DNA of 64,000 nt from Deltaproteobacteria bacterium HGW-Deltaproteobacteria-19 (GCA_002841865.1 PHBD01000011.1:157773-221772), one strand, 5' to 3'; positions 53,366 to 63,188 are shown, numbered from the stretch's first letter. Made by a program: numbers and translations. The notes: generated from the sequence alone by a model not told the origin.

Positions 53366-54805
53366 TCATCGCAGGAGGGCCTCCTCCAGGATGGCCTTCA
53401 GGCGGTCGCGGAGGCGGGCGGTTTCGGCCTCGCTCTGTTCCAGTTTGGCGAGGAGCTCTGTGGGGTCGCCGTGGTTTTCCTCCACGGTATGGGGATTCTT
53501 GAAGTCCAGGTTGAAGTTGCGGGCTCGGATCTCATCGATCGTCACCTTCCAGGCAACTTCGTTTTCCTCCCGCCTGTCCCACCACTCGATGCAGGGTTTC
53601 ATGTGCTCGAATCGGATGGGCCGGGTCATGGAGTAGGCCTTCTGGCCCTCGGGAACGCAGTGCTCGTAGTACCAGATTTCCTGCGTCTGTGTACCCTTCT
53701 CAAAGAAGAGCAGGTTCGTACCGATGGAGGCGTAGGGTTTGAAGACGCTGTTGGGGAGACGGACGATCGTGTGGAGGTTGCACTCCTCCAGCAGGTGCTC
53801 CTTCAGCCGGGTCTTGACGCCCTCGCCGAAGAGGGTGCCGTCGGGAAGGACTACGGCGGCGCGGCCGGTGGGCCTGAGCAGGCGGACGATCAAGGCCAGG
53901 AAGAGGTCTGCCGTCTCGCGGGTCTGGAAGTGCTTCGGGAAGTTGGTCTCGATTCCGTCCTCCTCGCGTCCGCCGAAGGGCGGATTGGTGAGGACGATGT
54001 CCACACGGTCCGCCTTGGTGTGGCTTATGTACGGCCGGGCAAGGGTGTTGTCGTGGCGGACGAAGGAGGGATCGTCGATGCCGTGGAGCAGCATGTTCGT
54101 GACGCAGAGCATGTGGGGAAGCTGCTTCTTCTCCGTGGCCCGCAGGGCCTTCTGCATCCGCTCTTCGTCCTCCGGGGTCTTCACGTAGCGCTCGCGCATG
54201 TGCCCGATGGCGCAGGTGAGGAACCCCCCCGTGCCGCAGGCGGGATCGAAGAGGATTTCGCCGGGCTTCGGGTCGATGCGGTCGGCCATGAACGCCGTGA
54301 CGGCGCGGGGGGTATAGTACTCGCCGGCGTTCCCGGCACTCTGGAGGTCGTTGAGGATCTGTTCGTACAGGTCGCCGAAATGCTGTCGCTCCTTGAGGTT
54401 GTTGAAGTCGATGGCGTTGATCTTGTTGATCACCTGCCGCATGAGCTGGCCGGATTTCATGTAGTTGTAGGCGTCTTCGAAGACGCTCTGCACGACGCGA
54501 CGGCGGCCGTCCTGGGCGGAACCGGGGAGTTCCTTCAGGGCGGGGAAAAGCTTGTCGTTGACGAAGGACAGAAGCTCATCGCCGGTCATGCCCTCCGGGT
54601 CGGCGGCCCAGGAACGCCACTGGAGCTTTTCGGGAATCGGCGAGCGGTAACCCTTCCGCATCATTTCCAGTTCTTCGTCCTGGTCGTCGATGATCTTGAG
54701 AAAGAACATCCAACAAAGCTGGGAAATACGCTGGGCATCGCCGTCGACGCCGACGTCCTGGCGCATGATGTCCTGGATGGATTTGACAGTGGTGCGAACG
54801 GACAT
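53366..54805 (-). CDS. hsdM: Type I restriction-modification DNA methyltransferase subunit (HsdM)
   Basis: 479-residue N6-adenine methyltransferase. The N-terminal helical domain (RISQLCWMFFLKIIDDQDEE) is followed by the SAM motif DPACGTGGFL and the catalytic motif NPPFGG (from VLTNPPFG), with YYTPRAVTAFM before them. With HsdS it methylates the host site; with HsdR it forms the restriction complex. It starts three bases after the hsdR stop, so the genes are coupled. Composition is GC-rich like hsdR and unlike hsdS. Confidence 0.96.
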   Translation of the reverse strand: MSVRTTVKSIQDIMRQDVGVDGDAQRISQLCWMFFLKIIDDQDEELEMMRKGYRSPIPEKLQWRSWAADPEGMTGDELLSFVNDKLFPALKELPGSAQDGRRRVVQSVFEDAYNYMKSGQLMRQVINKINAIDFNNLKERQHFGDLYEQILNDLQSAGNAGEYYTPRAVTAFMADRIDPKPGEILFDPACGTGGFLTCAIGHMRERYVKTPEDEERMQKALRATEKKQLPHMLCVTNMLLHGIDDPSFVRHDNTLARPYISHTKADRVDIVLTNPPFGGREEDGIETNFPKHFQTRETADLFLALIVRLLRPTGRAAVVLPDGTLFGEGVKTRLKEHLLEECNLHTIVRLPNSVFKPYASIGTNLLFFEKGTQTQEIWYYEHCVPEGQKAYSMTRPIRFEHMKPCIEWWDRREENEVAWKVTIDEIRARNFNLDFKNPHTVEENHGDPTELLAKLEQSEAETARLRDRLKAILEEALLR

Positions 54806-54808
54806 GAA

Positions 54809-57268
54809 TCAGGCAACCTCCCGGTACAGAACGTTCTGGAGTTCATGGACGGCCTGCTCGAAGCCGGCGCGGCCGCCGAATGGTTTGATCAGTTCCATGG
54901 GGGTTCCCATGGAGGCGAAAGGGGCAACCCGGAGGATCTGCGGATCGTCGAGGTCGGTGACGCCGTCGTCCTGGTATTTCTGGAGGATGGCCTCCAGCAC
55001 GGTGCGGGCCTTGTCGCCGTACCTGGCGAATACATCTCCTTTGCGGACATTGTCGGCCCGTTCCCGGCGGGTGAGGGGCGGCCGGTCGAAGGCCACATGG
55101 CAGATGAGATCGAAGGGATCCAGGTCTTTTCCCACTTCTTCGGCCAACGGCTCCAGGAGCAGTCCTTCCTCGGCCAGCTCGTCGATGACGGCCTGCTTCC
55201 GGTCGGATTCCTTCCACCGCCGGAGGAATTCATCCAGGCTTGCGTATCGCTTGCGCAGCGTCCGCTTCGAGTAGTCCCGCAGGGATTCGGTGACGAGCTT
55301 CCCGCCCTCATCCAGGTACTGGATGCGCTCGGCGAGGATCGTCACGGGTTTTCCCTCGATGTAATACTTGTAGGGCTTGCCGCCGCCGGGCGGGATCGTG
55401 ATGTCCGGTGGTTCCGGATCGACGATGACCGTCTCGTCGTTGCCGGGCTCGGGCGGGATTGGGTCCTCTCCGTCGCTTGTGGGCGGGACATCGTCCGGCG
55501 GAGTCACCGGATCGTTCTCGCCGGGTTCGTAAATTTGCACCGGCTCGCCGTCGAAGTCGGGATCCGCGAAGTGATTGGTGGCCTTCCGGAAATCGAGGAT
55601 GGTGAAGTAGTATTTCGCCGTGTCTTCGTGGACGCGGGTCCCGCGGCCGATGATCTGCTTGAACTCCGTCATGGAGCCGACCTCGCGGTCGAGCGCGATG
55701 AGGCGGCAGGTCTGCACGTCGATCCCGATGGCAAGGAGGCGGGAGGTCGTGACCAGCACCGGGAAGGTTGCCTCGGGATCCGTGAAATTGCCGAGCTGGG
55801 CGTTTCCCTCCGCATCGTCGCCGGTGATGCGCATGACGTAGCGGGCGTTCTTTTTGACCAGGTCCTCGTTTTCGTTGATCAGGGCCTGCCGCATCCGGGC
55901 GGCGTGCTCCGTATCGACACAGAAGACGATGGTCTTTTGAAAGCGGTCTCCGCTTTCCTTCAGGAAGTCCGAAATCTTGGCGGCCACCCGCTTTGTGCGC
56001 TCGTCGATGACCAGGCTGCGGTCGAAGTCCTTCTGATTGAAGATGCGGTCCTCGATCTCGTTGCCGTACTTGTCGACCTCCCCCCGGGTCGGCCGGTAGC
56101 CCTCGATGTCGACGTCCATATGGATCTTCACGACCTTGTATGGCGCGAGGAAGCCATCGCGGATGCCGTCTCTCAGGGAATAGAAATAGACCGGCGGCCC
56201 GAAGTAATGGATGTTCGAAACGTATTCGGTTTCTTTCGGCGTGGCGGTGAGACCGATCTGTGTGGCCGACGAAAAATATTCGAGAATCTCGCGCCAGGCG
56301 GAATCCTCGGCGGCGCTGCCGCGGTGGCACTCGTCGATGACGATCAGGTCGAAGAAATCCCGCGACAGTTCCCGGAACAGCTTCTGCCGGTCCTCCGGGC
56401 CGGTGATGGCCTGGTAGAGGGCCAGGTAGATCTCATAGGAGGTGTCGATGCGCCGGTACTTCTTGTCCACGGCGGTCGGCAGGTCCACCTTTGTGCCGTC
56501 CTCGCGCTCGATGGTCTTGGAATGGGTGCTGAGCTTTGCCATGGCTTTTCCAAGGGGCCGGAAGTCGTTCACCATGGCCTGGTCGACCAGGAAGTTGCGG
56601 TCGGCAAGGAAGAGAATGCGCTTCTTCCGCCCCGCCTTCCACAGGCGCCAGATGATCTGGAAGGCCGTGTAGGTCTTGCCGGTTCCGGTTGCCATGACCA
56701 GGAGGATCCGATCCCGGCCCTTGGCAATGGCCTCGATGGTCCTGTTAATGGCGATGCGCTGGTAATAGCGCGGCTCTTTTCCGCCGCCGTCTTCATAATA
56801 ATTCTGGAGAAAGGTCTCTTCCTGCTCCGTATTCAGCCCCTTCCATGTTCGGTAACGGGACCAGAGCTGTTCAGGCGAGGGAAAGGCATCGAGGGCCAGT
56901 TCTGTCTCGATCGGGCTGGAAAGGCCGGTATTGTCATGGAAGAGGAAGGCGTCACCGTTCGAGGAAAAGACGAAGGGGATGTCCAAGGTGGCGGCATATT
57001 CCAGCGCCTGCTGGATGCCGTCGCCGAGGGCGTGGTTGTTGTCCTTCGCTTCGATGAGGGCAAGGGGGATGTTCGGCTGGTAGTAAAGGATGTAGTCGGC
57101 GCGTCGGGCCTTGCCGCGGGTGACCAGCTTTCCGCGGACGATGATCCTGCCCTTGGTGAAGCCGACTTCCTCGCGGATCTGGGAATGAACGTCCCAACCG
57201 GCTTTCGTGATTGCCGGGGTGATAAACTTGGTGCAGATGTCCCGCTCGCTCAGGTCTTTTTTATTCAC
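54809..57268 (-). CDS. hsdR: Type I restriction endonuclease subunit (HsdR)
   Basis: 819 residues, shorter than EcoKI HsdR and like the EcoEI group. The N-terminal nuclease core has RADYILYYQPNIPLALIEAKD, with the D-x(n)-E-x-K residues. The translocase has Walker A VMATGTGKTYTAF, DECHRG (motif II) and GRGTRVHEDTAKY (motif VI). An Asp/Pro/Glu-rich linker near 610-660 precedes the C-terminal domain. GTG 57268 has AAGGAT upstream and begins NKKDLSERDICTKF; a TTG at 57310 is an alternative. It cuts unmodified DNA after translocation and is the first gene of hsdR-hsdM-hsdS. Confidence 0.94.
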   Translation of the reverse strand: MNKKDLSERDICTKFITPAITKAGWDVHSQIREEVGFTKGRIIVRGKLVTRGKARRADYILYYQPNIPLALIEAKDNNHALGDGIQQALEYAATLDIPFVFSSNGDAFLFHDNTGLSSPIETELALDAFPSPEQLWSRYRTWKGLNTEQEETFLQNYYEDGGGKEPRYYQRIAINRTIEAIAKGRDRILLVMATGTGKTYTAFQIIWRLWKAGRKKRILFLADRNFLVDQAMVNDFRPLGKAMAKLSTHSKTIEREDGTKVDLPTAVDKKYRRIDTSYEIYLALYQAITGPEDRQKLFRELSRDFFDLIVIDECHRGSAAEDSAWREILEYFSSATQIGLTATPKETEYVSNIHYFGPPVYFYSLRDGIRDGFLAPYKVVKIHMDVDIEGYRPTRGEVDKYGNEIEDRIFNQKDFDRSLVIDERTKRVAAKISDFLKESGDRFQKTIVFCVDTEHAARMRQALINENEDLVKKNARYVMRITGDDAEGNAQLGNFTDPEATFPVLVTTSRLLAIGIDVQTCRLIALDREVGSMTEFKQIIGRGTRVHEDTAKYYFTILDFRKATNHFADPDFDGEPVQIYEPGENDPVTPPDDVPPTSDGEDPIPPEPGNDETVIVDPEPPDITIPPGGGKPYKYYIEGKPVTILAERIQYLDEGGKLVTESLRDYSKRTLRKRYASLDEFLRRWKESDRKQAVIDELAEEGLLLEPLAEEVGKDLDPFDLICHVAFDRPPLTRRERADNVRKGDVFARYGDKARTVLEAILQKYQDDGVTDLDDPQILRVAPFASMGTPMELIKPFGGRAGFEQAVHELQNVLYREVA

Positions 57269-57491
57269 GCGGCATCCTTCCCCGGGGTCCCAAAGTGTGA
57301 ACCGTTTCAAGAACGTGGAAATCGAAACGGAATGAGAAATTGAGCTTGTGACAAGAATAACAGGGATTCCTCGATTCCGCCGAGGAGCATAGGAAGATTG
57401 ATTTGGTATGTCAAGGGGCTATGCCATGAATGTCGCAAATCGTATTCTCGCGGCCTCATCAATAGTCCGAAGGGCGACGTATCCGTCCCCT

Positions 57492-58253
57492 TCAGTCCCG
57501 CGCCTTCCCCACCGGGGCGAGGTAGATGACGAACTCCTCCTCGCCATCCACGCCGAGCAGGCGGTCCATGGCCTCCTGGTCGTAGGCGGCCACGGCACAG
57601 GTCCCCAGCCCGGCGGCCTCGCAGGCCAGATAGAGGTTCTGGCAGACGTGGCCCGCATCCAGGGCGATGACCTTGTGGGCCGCCCGACCGTAGCGCCATT
57701 CCATCCGGTAGGGGATTGCGGTCCAGATGAAGGTGACCGCCGCCCGGCCGAGGCAGGGCTGGCCCAGGGCCGCCGCGACGAGTTCCGATGCCAGGCTCTC
57801 CTCGCGGGACACCGGCAGAAGCTCGTGCTCTAGGGGAAGGAAGCGGTAGATCCCGGGATCGAGCCCCGTCATGTTCAGGGCGCAGAGATACGTCTCCAGG
57901 GCGTGTCGGCAGCCCGCCGAGGGGACCGTCCGGAGGGCGTGGCCGCGGTCGAGGATCTCCCGGACGCCCTGGGTGGCCCAGAGCAGGAACGAGAGCGTTT
58001 CCAGGGGCAGCGGCTCCGGGAGAAAGTCCCGGCGGCTCCGGCGATGGGCCATGGCCGCCGAGAGGTCGCAGGCGGGAGTCGACTCGCCGGGCCGGACGGG
58101 CGGAAGGGCGATGCGGGAAGCCTCCGGCGGCCATGGCTTCTCGATGGGTGGCGGTGGGACGCCCCGGTTCTGATCGGTCCGGGAGAAATCGGTGTGCCGG
58201 CGGATCGTGTCCTTGAGGAAAAACCGGAATTTTCCCAGGTGCGGATCGGTCAT
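57492..58253 (-). CDS. SagB/ThcOx-type nitroreductase-family oxidoreductase
   Basis: 253-residue FMN-dependent protein of the SagB/thiazole-oxidase branch of nitroreductases. The N-terminal segment FFLKDTIRRHTDFSRTDQ is typical of standalone members, followed by MAHRRSRRDF, SFLLWATQGVRE, TVPSAGCRHALETYL (the ThcOx-type cysteine region) and DAGHVCQNLYLACEAAGLGTCA. ATG 58253 follows AAAGGA. No peptide precursor, cyclodehydratase or exporter is nearby, so it is not part of a visible peptide natural product cluster. Substrate unknown. Confidence 0.85.
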   Translation of the reverse strand: MTDPHLGKFRFFLKDTIRRHTDFSRTDQNRGVPPPPIEKPWPPEASRIALPPVRPGESTPACDLSAAMAHRRSRRDFLPEPLPLETLSFLLWATQGVREILDRGHALRTVPSAGCRHALETYLCALNMTGLDPGIYRFLPLEHELLPVSREESLASELVAAALGQPCLGRAAVTFIWTAIPYRMEWRYGRAAHKVIALDAGHVCQNLYLACEAAGLGTCAVAAYDQEAMDRLLGVDGEEEFVIYLAPVGKARD

Positions 58254-58434
58254 GGCGGGTCCTTTCCGAAGCGGGATATGTCCGACTGTAGGGAAAAGGG
58301 CAAAGGGTGTCAAGGAGGCCCGTCCTTTCCCGGGATTGCCGGTGGGATCGAAAGCGGCAACGAAAGCCAGTTGAAAACATCCGCCCTTTCGGGTACCTTC
58401 TGAACACGCATTTCTGCGAGGAGAGAAAAAAATC

Positions 58435-58638
58435 ATGAAGCAGCTGTACCTGTCGGAAACGAACCGGAAAATCGGCGGCGTCTGCGGAGGCATCGGGGAG
58501 TACTTCGATCGGGACCCCACCGTGATCCGGGTGCTCTTCATCCTGCTTGCCCTGTTTTCCTTCGGTTTCGGAATCCTGGCCTACATCGCCATGTGGCTCA
58601 TCATCCCAAAGCGATCCGATGCGGTCAGGCAGGACTGA
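58435..58638 (+). CDS. PspC-domain small membrane protein
   Basis: 67 residues. Typical PspC features: LYLSETNRKIGGVCGGIGEYF with conserved Gly residues, FDRDPTVIRVLFILLALFSFGFGILAYIAMWLIIP forming a hydrophobic segment at about 32-60, then a short basic tail. In E. coli PspC activates the phage-shock response to membrane damage; this short form has only the core domain. GAGGAGAG lies before ATG 58435. It is followed by a lipoprotein gene and a rubrerythrin-like gene on the same strand, which could form one stress-related unit. Confidence 0.9.
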   Translation: MKQLYLSETNRKIGGVCGGIGEYFDRDPTVIRVLFILLALFSFGFGILAYIAMWLIIPKRSDAVRQD

Positions 58639-58725
58639 CCCATGATTCCTGAAATGACCGGGTCGGGTGCGGATTGGCCGGCAACAGCCGATCCCACTGA
58701 TCCGCGTGAAAGGAGAATGTTAGAC

Positions 58726-59205
58726 ATGAAGCGAATCGGGAGGCTGGTTGTTTTCATGGTTGCCCTGACGGTTCTGTGCGGCTGTGCCGCATATGCCGGG
58801 AAGTCCGGTAGCATCAGGCCGGATCGGGAGGCGACCCGCATGTTCGAGGTGGATTCCTGCCGCGCCGACTACGTCTGGTATGCCAGCGGGCCTCACCTCT
58901 TTCCTCATGCGATCGTCGGGATCCGGAAAGACACGAAACTCGTGGACGACACCCTCTGGCGGAAGCTGCAGATGACCCCGGAGACATGCCGCGATCTCGT
59001 AACAGGAGTCCAGAGAAAAGCCCTGGAGCTTGGCCAGAGTGCTCACGGGTTTTCGATTCTCAACGACCGTGGGGAGCGGATCGGGATCTGGTATTCCATT
59101 CTTTCAGCCCGGACGGTGGCCAGGATGCTGGATGACAAAACGGTGCTCCTGTACACGCCCGACATCGACACGTACGAGCGGTATGAAAAGGAAGGCAGGC
59201 AATAG
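58726..59205 (+). CDS. Small lipoprotein of unknown function
   Basis: 159 residues. A signal peptide with lipobox VLCGC gives lipidation at Cys22 or nearby. The mature part (about 135 residues) is a mixed fold with DSCRADYVWYASGPHLFPHAI, ILNDRGERIGIWYSILSA and an end in YTPDIDTYERYEKEG; I do not recognise the family. ATG 58726 is preferred to ATG 58717, since AAGGAG at 58709 is then 11 bases away rather than touching. It lies between pspC and a rubrerythrin-like gene. Confidence 0.65.
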   Translation: MKRIGRLVVFMVALTVLCGCAAYAGKSGSIRPDREATRMFEVDSCRADYVWYASGPHLFPHAIVGIRKDTKLVDDTLWRKLQMTPETCRDLVTGVQRKALELGQSAHGFSILNDRGERIGIWYSILSARTVARMLDDKTVLLYTPDIDTYERYEKEGRQ

Positions 59206-59248
59206 CTCTGCGCATGATCCGGACAGTCCGACGGAGAGGAGGAGAGAA

Positions 59249-59767
59249 ATGAAAGAGCGCCTGAATGCCCTGGAGGTGGCCCTGAACAACGAGTTGCAGG
59301 AGCACCGGTTCTACCTCGAACATGCCCGGAAGACCGATAATCCCGTGGGGAGGGCGATGTTCGAGCAGATCGCCGCGGAGGAGATGGAGCACTATGCACG
59401 ACTCCGGGAGTTGCACGGGAAATGGTTGAAGGAGGAGAAATGGCCTGAAACGGTGCCTCTGAAGGTGAGAAACACGGTCGTGAAGGACGTCCTGGCGAAG
59501 ATGATCCGGGAGGCCGGCCAGGGACCCGCCGGCGACAAAGGCGACCTGGAGGCGCTGGAGACGGCGATCGAATTCGAGGCCAACGGTGCGCTCTATTATG
59601 CCCGGCTCCGGGACCAGGTTGCGGATTCCCACGAGAAGGCCTTCTTCAACCTTCTGGCCGACATCGAGCACGAGCATTTCGTGTCGCTGAAGGATACGAT
59701 GGAATACCTGACCGACCCGGTCGGCTGGTTCCGCATAAGGGAAAAGGGCGGGCTCGACGGGGGGTGA
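59249..59767 (+). CDS. Ferritin-like / rubrerythrin-family protein without rubredoxin domain
   Basis: 172 residues. Two di-iron motifs fit the four-helix bundle: NNELQEHRFYLEHAR then EQIAAEEMEHYARL, and AIEFEANGALYYARL then LADIEHEHFVSLKD, giving paired Glu and ExxH ligands. It lacks the C-terminal cysteine domain of rubrerythrin. GGAGGAGAG precedes ATG 59249. It may handle iron or peroxide, as erythrin-type proteins do. Downstream it converges with the SPOR-TPR gene. Confidence 0.82.
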   Translation: MKERLNALEVALNNELQEHRFYLEHARKTDNPVGRAMFEQIAAEEMEHYARLRELHGKWLKEEKWPETVPLKVRNTVVKDVLAKMIREAGQGPAGDKGDLEALETAIEFEANGALYYARLRDQVADSHEKAFFNLLADIEHEHFVSLKDTMEYLTDPVGWFRIREKGGLDGG

Positions 59768-59801
59768 GAGGCGAGCCGGGCGGCCCGGTCCGCCGGGCCT
59801 G

Positions 59802-61133
59802 TTACTTCCGGTTTCCCTTCATCTCCGCCAGCATCTCGCAGGCCCGGCGGTGTTTCAGGGCACAGGCGCTCTGCAGGTTCCGCCTCGCCTGATCGAAGCG
59901 GCCCGATTTCCGGCATGCGAGGGCACGGTTGTAGATGGCTTCGCTGTAGTCCGGTTTCAGTCGCAGCGCGGCGTCATAGTCGGAGATGGCCAACTCGGAG
60001 CGCTGGATCGCTTCGTAGGTCAGGCCGCGTCCGTTGTAGGCCTCCGCGAACGTCGGGTCCAGTTCGATGGAGCGGCTGTAGTTCGTCACCGCAATCTCCA
60101 GCATTCCCTTTGCCACGTATTCATTGGCCTTCTCGTAGTATTTCCGTGCCTCCACGCGGTCGCCGGGAAGCACGGGGGCCGTCGTTTGTGGTTCCACCGT
60201 TCGCTCTGATGTCGTGTCGGGGTTCACGCGTGCCGGTTCGGTTGCCGGTGCCGGGGACGCCGGGCGCTCGGGTGGCGCGGACGGGGTCGGGCCGCTTTCA
60301 TCCCCGACAGGATCCTCCTGAAGGTCCCCCCAGCTAATGCTGCCCGTTCCGGCCGATTCGTTCCTCAACGGACGTTCCTCGACGGCCGCCGGTGTGTCCG
60401 GTACGGAGAGAGCCGGAGGGGGTGCCGGCTGCGCGGTCCTCGCCGGCGGGTCCGTCAACCGGGGAAGTGCCTTGGATCCGGGTTCCGGGCGGTTGACATC
60501 ATCCAGGCGCGTTCCCGCGGGGGAAGTGCCGGCCGGTTTGGATGTCGCGGCCGGGACGGTCGGTCTGGCGGCAGGGGGTTTCCGGACCGCTTCGGTCGCT
60601 TGGACCGGATGAATCGGTTCTGTACTCGTCATATCGGGAAAGAAAATTTTCCCTTTTGAGGGGGCGGTCGGCTTCGGGGCGGGGACGGCCCTCTCCGTCG
60701 GCGGGGGTGCCGGAGGTTTCGCCGCGGGCGGGGGAACCGGGAGTTTTGCCGTCTCGGGCCTGGTCCGCTCGATGGCGGAGTATTGGGAGACCGCCTTTGC
60801 CTTCAGGCGGCTTGCCTGCTTCTCCGCCTCCGCCTGGCTGGCGTATGGTCCCACGTACACCCTCCACCATGTTCCCTTCCGGGGCAGAACAACTTTCCGT
60901 GAGAACGACGGCCAGCCTTTCGCGGCAAGCTGCCGGACGTGCTTGATCGCGTTGATTTCCTGCTGGTACGATGAGATGTGGATGCTGAAGGAGCCGCTCG
61001 ATGCCGGGGCAGCCGCCGCGGCATGCGTACCCGGCGCGAAGACGAAAAAGACAAGCAGGGCGGTGCAGACCAAGAGGCCGGCGGTCTTCAACAATCCGCA
61101 GTGCATGACGGGCGGTGTGTTCTGCTGTGCCAT
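59802..61133 (-). CDS. Exported SPOR- and TPR-domain protein
   Basis: 443 residues. The N-terminal hydrophobic segment (about 14-38) is a signal or anchor. A SPOR domain follows at about 47-120 (FSIHISSYQQ, WWRVYVGPYASQAEAEKQASRLK), which binds denuded peptidoglycan. A long Pro/Ala/Thr-rich linker (about 125-335) leads to two or three TPR repeats (NYSRSIELDPTFAEAYNGRG, DYDAALRLKPDYSEAIYNRA). The architecture suggests a periplasmic scaffold at division or septal sites. ATG 61133 follows AGGAGG; the frame further up is rejected. Confidence 0.85.
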   Translation of the reverse strand: MAQQNTPPVMHCGLLKTAGLLVCTALLVFFVFAPGTHAAAAAPASSGSFSIHISSYQQEINAIKHVRQLAAKGWPSFSRKVVLPRKGTWWRVYVGPYASQAEAEKQASRLKAKAVSQYSAIERTRPETAKLPVPPPAAKPPAPPPTERAVPAPKPTAPSKGKIFFPDMTSTEPIHPVQATEAVRKPPAARPTVPAATSKPAGTSPAGTRLDDVNRPEPGSKALPRLTDPPARTAQPAPPPALSVPDTPAAVEERPLRNESAGTGSISWGDLQEDPVGDESGPTPSAPPERPASPAPATEPARVNPDTTSERTVEPQTTAPVLPGDRVEARKYYEKANEYVAKGMLEIAVTNYSRSIELDPTFAEAYNGRGLTYEAIQRSELAISDYDAALRLKPDYSEAIYNRALACRKSGRFDQARRNLQSACALKHRRACEMLAEMKGNRK

Positions 61134-61195
61134 GAATCCATCCTCCTGACCGCGGGGGCGGGTAATGGTTCCTATATCACAACGCGGCCCTGTCT

Positions 61196-63175
61196 TCACG
61201 GGTTTCGCGGCCCTCCGTCCGCCGGTCCGGACGCAGGGGATGTTGCCTCCAGCGCCTCGATCCGTTGGCCGAGGTCGCTCCAGCGTTCGTATAGCTTCTC
61301 CAGGTCGGTCCGGATGCACCGCAACTCGCCGTGGAGGAGCCTCGCCCGGTCCCCGTTCCGGAGGACGGCGGGATCGCACAGCATCTCCTCGCGGGCCGTC
61401 TTGTCCGCTTCCAGGGTGCCGATCCGCCCCTCCACCTCGGAGAATTCTTTCTTCAGGCTGGTACGGGCGCGGGACAGGCGGTTCCGCTCCTCCGCTGCGA
61501 GACGGCGCACTTCTTTCGGCGGCGGTTCCCGGGTCCCCCCCGCCAACGGCCCGGTCCCCTCGCTTTCCCCGGCCTGCTCCAGCGCTCGTTTCTCGATGAA
61601 GTACGAATAGTTCCCGGCGTATTCATGGAGGCGCCCGTCCCGGATTTCAAGGACCCGGTTCACCATGCGGTCGAGAAAGAAGCGGTCGTGGGAGACGATG
61701 ATGACCGATCCCGCATACTGAAGAAGGGCGTCCTGGAACAAATCCTTTGTTTTTAGATCCAGGTGGTTTGTCGGCTCGTCGAGAATGAGAAGGTTCGTGT
61801 CCTGGAGGATCAGCTTCAGGAGGGCCAGGCGGGATTTTTCCCCGCCCGAGAGGACCCGGATGGGCTTGTGGATGTCGTCTCCGGAAAAGAGAAACGCTCC
61901 CAGGAGGTTCCGCCGTTCCTGGTCGGTGCCGCGGCTTCCGGCGTCGCGGACCTCTTCCCAGGCGGTTCGCTCGTAGTCCAGGTTTTCCGCGCTTTCCTGG
62001 GAAAAGAATCCGATCTGCACGTTCAGGCCGAGCTCGACGATGCCCGAAGAAGGATCCTCGTCTCCGCTCAGGATTCTTGTGAGGGTGGATTTGCCGGAGC
62101 CGTTGACGCCGACCAGGGCGACCCGATCGCCTCGGGTGACGGAGAAACGGAGGTCCCGGAAAACCTCCAGCGGGCCGTAGGATTTTGAGAGATCGCGAAC
62201 AGTCAGGACCTCCCGTCCGCTCCGGGGCGCCTCGGGGAAGCGGATCGTGACGGCCCTCGCCGCTCCTGGGTCCTCCAGGACCTCCAGCCGCTCCAGCCGC
62301 TTGATGCGGCTCTGGACCTGCCGGGCCTTGGTGGCCTTGTAGCGGAAGCGCTCGACGAATTCCCAGGTCCGCCGGATCTCGCCCTCACGGCGCAGCCGTT
62401 CCTGTTCGAGGATCTCCCTCCGCCGCTCCCGCTCGGCCAGGTAAAACGTGTAGCCGCCCTTGAAGACGGATATCTTTCCATCCGCCAGTTCGACGATCTG
62501 GTTGACCATCCGGTCCAGGAAGGTCCGGTCGTGGGAGACGGTGATCAGTGTTCCCGGGTAGTTCCCGAGATAGCCCTCGAGCCACTCCATGCTTTCCGTG
62601 TCCAGGTGGTTCGTGGGCTCGTCCAGGAGCATGACGGCCGGGTCGGAGAGGAGGATGACCGACAGGAGGATCCGCATCTTCCAGCCGCCGGAGAAATCGG
62701 AACAGGCCTTGCCGAAATCGCCCTCGCGGAAACCGAGGCCGCGGAGAACCTGGCGGGTCCGGGCCTCGAAGCCGTAGCCCCCCCGGTTGCGGAAGACCGT
62801 CAGCAGGTTTTCGTATTGTTCCAGGATGGCCGCCGATGGAGTTGCCTGGCGGGAGATTTCCTCTTCACAGAGACGGATGGACCGTTCGAGGTCCCCCATG
62901 GCCGTGCGGTCCTTGATGAAATCCATCAGGGGAAGTGCATCGAGTTCCACCAGGTCCTGGGGAAGATAGCCGACAGCCCGGTCCCGGCGGCCCGCGATGT
63001 CAACGGCTCCTTCGTCCAGTTCCACCTGGCCCAGGATGGCCCGGAGCAGCGTGGTCTTCCCGGTTCCATTGTCCCCCACGAGCCCGATCCGGCTCCGTTC
63101 GGTGATGGTCCAGTCGATGCCGCCGAAGAGGACCCTGGCGCCGAAGGAGAGACGGACGTTCCGGAGAAAAATCAA
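61196..63175 (-). CDS. ABC-F family ATPase (Uup/EttA-type)
   Basis: 659 residues with two ABC domains and no membrane segment. Walker A motifs are GDNGTGKTT and GVNGSGKST; signature motifs are DFSGGWKMR and LSGGEKSRLA; Walker B segments are MLLDEPTNHLD and LILDEPTNHLD. A charged linker with an RRREILEQERLRREG helix lies between them, and the C-terminus is a coiled coil. ABC-F proteins act on the ribosome in translation or resistance. The start is TTG 63175 with AAGGCGGGA upstream, 13 bases after the PilT-like gene stop. Which ABC-F subgroup it belongs to is not settled. Confidence 0.9.
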   Translation of the reverse strand: MIFLRNVRLSFGARVLFGGIDWTITERSRIGLVGDNGTGKTTLLRAILGQVELDEGAVDIAGRRDRAVGYLPQDLVELDALPLMDFIKDRTAMGDLERSIRLCEEEISRQATPSAAILEQYENLLTVFRNRGGYGFEARTRQVLRGLGFREGDFGKACSDFSGGWKMRILLSVILLSDPAVMLLDEPTNHLDTESMEWLEGYLGNYPGTLITVSHDRTFLDRMVNQIVELADGKISVFKGGYTFYLAERERRREILEQERLRREGEIRRTWEFVERFRYKATKARQVQSRIKRLERLEVLEDPGAARAVTIRFPEAPRSGREVLTVRDLSKSYGPLEVFRDLRFSVTRGDRVALVGVNGSGKSTLTRILSGDEDPSSGIVELGLNVQIGFFSQESAENLDYERTAWEEVRDAGSRGTDQERRNLLGAFLFSGDDIHKPIRVLSGGEKSRLALLKLILQDTNLLILDEPTNHLDLKTKDLFQDALLQYAGSVIIVSHDRFFLDRMVNRVLEIRDGRLHEYAGNYSYFIEKRALEQAGESEGTGPLAGGTREPPPKEVRRLAAEERNRLSRARTSLKKEFSEVEGRIGTLEADKTAREEMLCDPAVLRNGDRARLLHGELRCIRTDLEKLYERWSDLGQRIEALEATSPASGPADGGPRNP

Positions 63176-63188
63176 ATGGATTCCCGCC

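Noticed and set aside
53228..57343. A 1371-codon open frame on the plus strand
   Set aside because: It lies exactly antisense to hsdM and hsdR, has no domain likeness and shows the Val/Leu/Asp-rich composition of a GC-rich antisense frame.
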